Positions 62,501-64,000 of a stretch of 64,000 bases of DNA are shown piece after piece. A program made the position numbers and the translations under genes. Every line of letters starts with the position of its first letter. Position 1 is the first letter of the stretch. The notes below the pieces were generated by a model that saw nothing but the letters and a program-made list of their open reading frames with translations, was not told the DNA's origin and did no database searches. Source of the DNA: Flectonema sp. DT1601 (taxonomy: Eukaryota > Euglenozoa > Diplonemea > Diplonemida > Diplonemidae); NCBI GenBank assembly GCA_964019425.1, contig OZ025788.1:1426001-1490000 (forward strand), written 5' to 3'.

Positions 62501-64000
62501 CAACTGCTACTCTGCAATTGTTATCTTCCACGTTAACACAAGAGCAGTTACCAGCTATTCCTACTGCCACAGTGACTCAGCAGCAGATGCCTGTGTTACC
62601 AACTGCTACTCTGCAATTGTTATCTTCCACGTTAACACAAGAGCAGTTACCAGCTATTCCTACTGCCACGATGACTCAGCAGCAGATGCCTGTGTTACCA
62701 ACTGCTACTCTGCAATTGTTATCTTCCACGTTAACACAGGAGCGGTTACCAGTTATTCCTACTGCCACAGTGACTCAGCAGCAGATGCCTGTGTTACCAA
62801 CTGCTACTCTGCAATTGTTATCTTCCACGTTAACACAAGAGCAGTTACCAGCTATTCCTACTGCCACAGTGACTCAGCAGCAGATGCCTGTGTTACCAAC
62901 TGCTACTCTGCAATTGTTATCTTCCACGTTAACACAGGAGCAGTTACCAGCTATTCCTACTGCCACAGTGACTCAGCAGCAGATGCCTGTGTTACCAACT
63001 GCTACTCTGCAATTGTTATCTTCCACGTTAACACAGGAGCAGTTACCAGCTATTCCTACTGCCACAGTGACTCAGCAGCAGATGCCTGTGTTGCCAACTG
63101 CTACTCTGCAATTGTTATCTTCCACGTTAACACAAGAGCAGTTACCAGCTATTCCTACTGCCACAGTGACTCAGCAGCAGATGCCTGTGTTACCAACTGC
63201 TACTCTGCAATTGTTATCTTCCACGTTAACACAGGAGCAGTTACCAGCTATTCCTACTGCCACAATGACTCAGCAGCAGATTCCTGTGTTACCAACTGCT
63301 ACTCTGCAATTGTTATCTTCCACGTTAACACAGGAGCAGTTACCAGCTATTCCTACTGCCACGATGACTCAGCAGCAGATGCCTGTGTTACCAACTGCTA
63401 CTCTGCAATTGTTATCTTCCACGTTAACACAGGAGCAGTTACCAGCTATTCCTACTGCCACAATGACTCAGCAGCAGATTCCTGTGTTACCAACTGCTAC
63501 TCTGCAATTGTTATCTTCCACGTTAACACAGGAGCAGTTACCAGCTATTCCTACTGCCACGATGACTCAGCAGCAGATGCCTGTGTTACCAACTGCTACT
63601 CTGCAATTGTTATCTTCCACGTTAACACAGGAGCAGTTACCAGCTATTCCTACTGCCACAATGACTCAGCAGCAGATTCCTGTGTTACCAACTGCTACTC
63701 TGCAATTGTTATCTTCCACGTTAACACAGGAGCAGTTACCAGCTATTCCTACTGCCACGATGACTCAGCAGCAGTTGCCTGTGTTACCAACTGCTACTCT
63801 GCAATTGTTATCTTCCACGTTAACACAGGAGCAGTTACCAGCTATTCCTACTGCCACGATGACTCAGCAGCAGTTGCCTGTGTTACCAACTGCTACTCTG
63901 CAATTGTTATCTTCCACGTTAACACAGGAGCAGTTACCATCTATTCCTACTGCTACAATGACTCAGCAGCAGATGCCTGTGTTACCAACTGCTACTCTGC
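59551..64000 (+). CDS. Secreted DOMON-domain protein with giant Thr/Gln/Pro/Leu repeat stalk (partial)
   Basis: Open from ATG 59551 to the window end (1,483 codons, no stop). Signal peptide at about 1-23 (LLYAAFVILSLVNVVTG). A DOMON domain at about 24-180 has FCGPYDI, GYQFEVLRTGEGWTAVGFRIP and SYSFVWAYGFSQA; DOMON domains are beta-sandwiches that bind haem or sugars, usually outside the cell. After a Thr/Ser/Pro linker comes an uninterrupted array of 33-residue repeats with no Cys, rich in Thr, Ser, Gln, Leu and Pro (core PVLPTATLQLL), a likely O-glycosylated stalk. Any membrane anchor would lie beyond the window. A surface adhesin or cell-wall protein is inference. Confidence 0.85.
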   Translation, partial: MRTSQHLLYAAFVILSLVNVVTGVFKSFCGPYDIQTDNSDITVSYNLGLIDDLELGYQFEVLRTGEGWTAVGFRIPDQQQMRGIDPTIWSSTNVQSVFNYDITTSFGFPSNPTTDNLFVDSFQVQSQQTRIIFHRPLTATTSSDLSLVVGSSYSFVWAYGFSQASSHGSNKASLPITLGVLSECSTATQTSTPSFTTSLLPSTATFTTTKHEFPTAPTTTLQLLPTLPTLPLGETSTLQLGLTSPTATMTQQQLPVLPTATLQLLSSTLTQEQLPAIPTATVTQQQMPVLPTATLQLLSSTLTQEQLPAIPTATVTQQQMPVLPTATLQLLSSTLTQEQLPAILTATMTQQQMPVLPTATLQLLSSTLTQEQLPAIPTATMTQQHMPVLPTATLQLLSSTLTQEQLPAIPTATVTQQQMPVLPTATLQLLSSTLTQEQLPAIPTATMTQQQMPVLPTATLQLLSSTLTQEQLPAIPTATMTQQQMPVLPTATLQLLSSTLTQEQLPAIPTATVTQQQMPVLPTATLQLLSSTLTQEQLPAIPTATVTQQQMPVLPTATLQLLSSTLTQEQLPAIPTATMTQQQMPVLPTATLQLLSSTLTQEQLPVIPTATVTQQQMPVLPTATLQLLSSTLTQEQLPAIPTATMTQQQMPVLPTATLQLLSSTLTQEQLPVIPTATVTQQQMPVLPTATLQLLSSTLTQEQLPAIPTATVTQQQMPVLPTATLQLLSSTLTQEQLPVIPTATVTQQQMPVLPTATLQLLSSTLTQEQLPAIPTATVTQQQMPVLPTATLQLLSSTLTQEQLPAIPTATVTQQQMPVLPTATLQLLSSTLTQEQLPAIPTATVTQQQMPVLPTATLQLLSSTLTQEQLPAIPTATVTQQQMPVLPTATLQLLSSTLTQEQLPAIPTATVTQQQMPVLPTATLQLLSSTLTQEQLPVIPTATVTQQQMPVLPTATLQLLSSTLTQEQLPAIPTATVTQQQMPVLPTATLQLLSSTLTQEQLPAIPTATVTQQQMPVLPTATLQLLSSTLTQEQLPAIPTATMTQQQMPVLPTATLQLLSSTLTQERLPVIPTATVTQQQMPVLPTATLQLLSSTLTQEQLPAIPTATVTQQQMPVLPTATLQLLSSTLTQEQLPAIPTATVTQQQMPVLPTATLQLLSSTLTQEQLPAIPTATVTQQQMPVLPTATLQLLSSTLTQEQLPAIPTATVTQQQMPVLPTATLQLLSSTLTQEQLPAIPTATMTQQQIPVLPTATLQLLSSTLTQEQLPAIPTATMTQQQMPVLPTATLQLLSSTLTQEQLPAIPTATMTQQQIPVLPTATLQLLSSTLTQEQLPAIPTATMTQQQMPVLPTATLQLLSSTLTQEQLPAIPTATMTQQQIPVLPTATLQLLSSTLTQEQLPAIPTATMTQQQLPVLPTATLQLLSSTLTQEQLPAIPTATMTQQQLPVLPTATLQLLSSTLTQEQLPSIPTATMTQQQMPVLPTATL
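60292..64000 (+). repeat. 99-bp coding tandem repeat, about 37 copies, open at window end
   Basis: The period is exactly 99 bp: TTG/ATG-CCT-GTG occurs at 60310, 60607, 60706 and 63973, all multiples of 99 apart, so no unit has an indel. Units differ at only a few positions (GTG/ATG/Met-Val, GCT/GTT, CAG/CAA, and ATG/ATT/TTG before CCT). From about 63190 to 63770 the ATT and ATG forms alternate, giving a 198-bp higher-order period. Confidence 0.97.

Overview
The window is nuclear DNA of a flagellated or ciliated unicellular eukaryote that I cannot name. Evidence: short GT-AG introns (63-142 nt, donors mostly GTATGT), all three standard stop codons in use, single-gene eukaryotic markers (LRRC57, EMC6, ERV1/ALR, a bL28m-like mitochondrial ribosomal protein, a DHHC acyltransferase, kinesins), a SPAG8-like axonemal protein, and AT-rich intergenic DNA full of poly-T/poly-A. 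Almost every supported gene lies on the + strand, and many start codons follow a pyrimidine-rich AG within 2-30 nt, which would fit 5'UTR introns or spliced-leader trans-splicing.

Layout. 1-25.4 kb is a compact gene-rich arm: the 3' part of a KIN-U/ARK-like kinesin; a coiled-coil/SAM/WW scaffold; a small coiled-coil protein; a tandem pair of beta-grasp plus two-TM cysteine-rich membrane proteins whose ectodomains were recently homogenised; LRRC57; EMC6; SPAG8-like; a tandem pair of ubiquitin-like/kinesin fusions (the second with eroded switch motifs); a cyclic-nucleotide-binding K+ channel; and bL28m. 25.4-54.2 kb is a repeat-rich accessory region built from copies of one gene family, a two-TM membrane-anchored P-loop ATPase. 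It has four intact two-exon copies and at least five fragments, usually preceded by a small one-TM protein gene that is inverted in two places. Segmental duplications (one with constant 7,082-bp offset), MITE-like foldbacks, a dispersed 230-300 bp repeat and an 18S rRNA relic fill the rest; ERV1/ALR survives as an island. 54.2-64 kb returns to ordinary genes: an H2B-like histone-fold protein, a metacaspase-like protein with altered catalytic motif, a DHHC acyltransferase, and a secreted DOMON-domain protein carrying more than 37 copies of an exact 99-bp repeat that runs off the window.

Themes. Several unrelated proteins (two membrane proteins, two kinesins, the metacaspase-like protein and perhaps the SAM/WW scaffold) begin with a beta-grasp (ubiquitin/PB1-like) module, suggesting lineage-specific domain shuffling. 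The least familiar material is the ATPase family, whose last coding exon is easily missed because the reading frame runs into an in-frame stop inside the intron, and the two-TM cysteine-rich pair. Functions of both are unknown.
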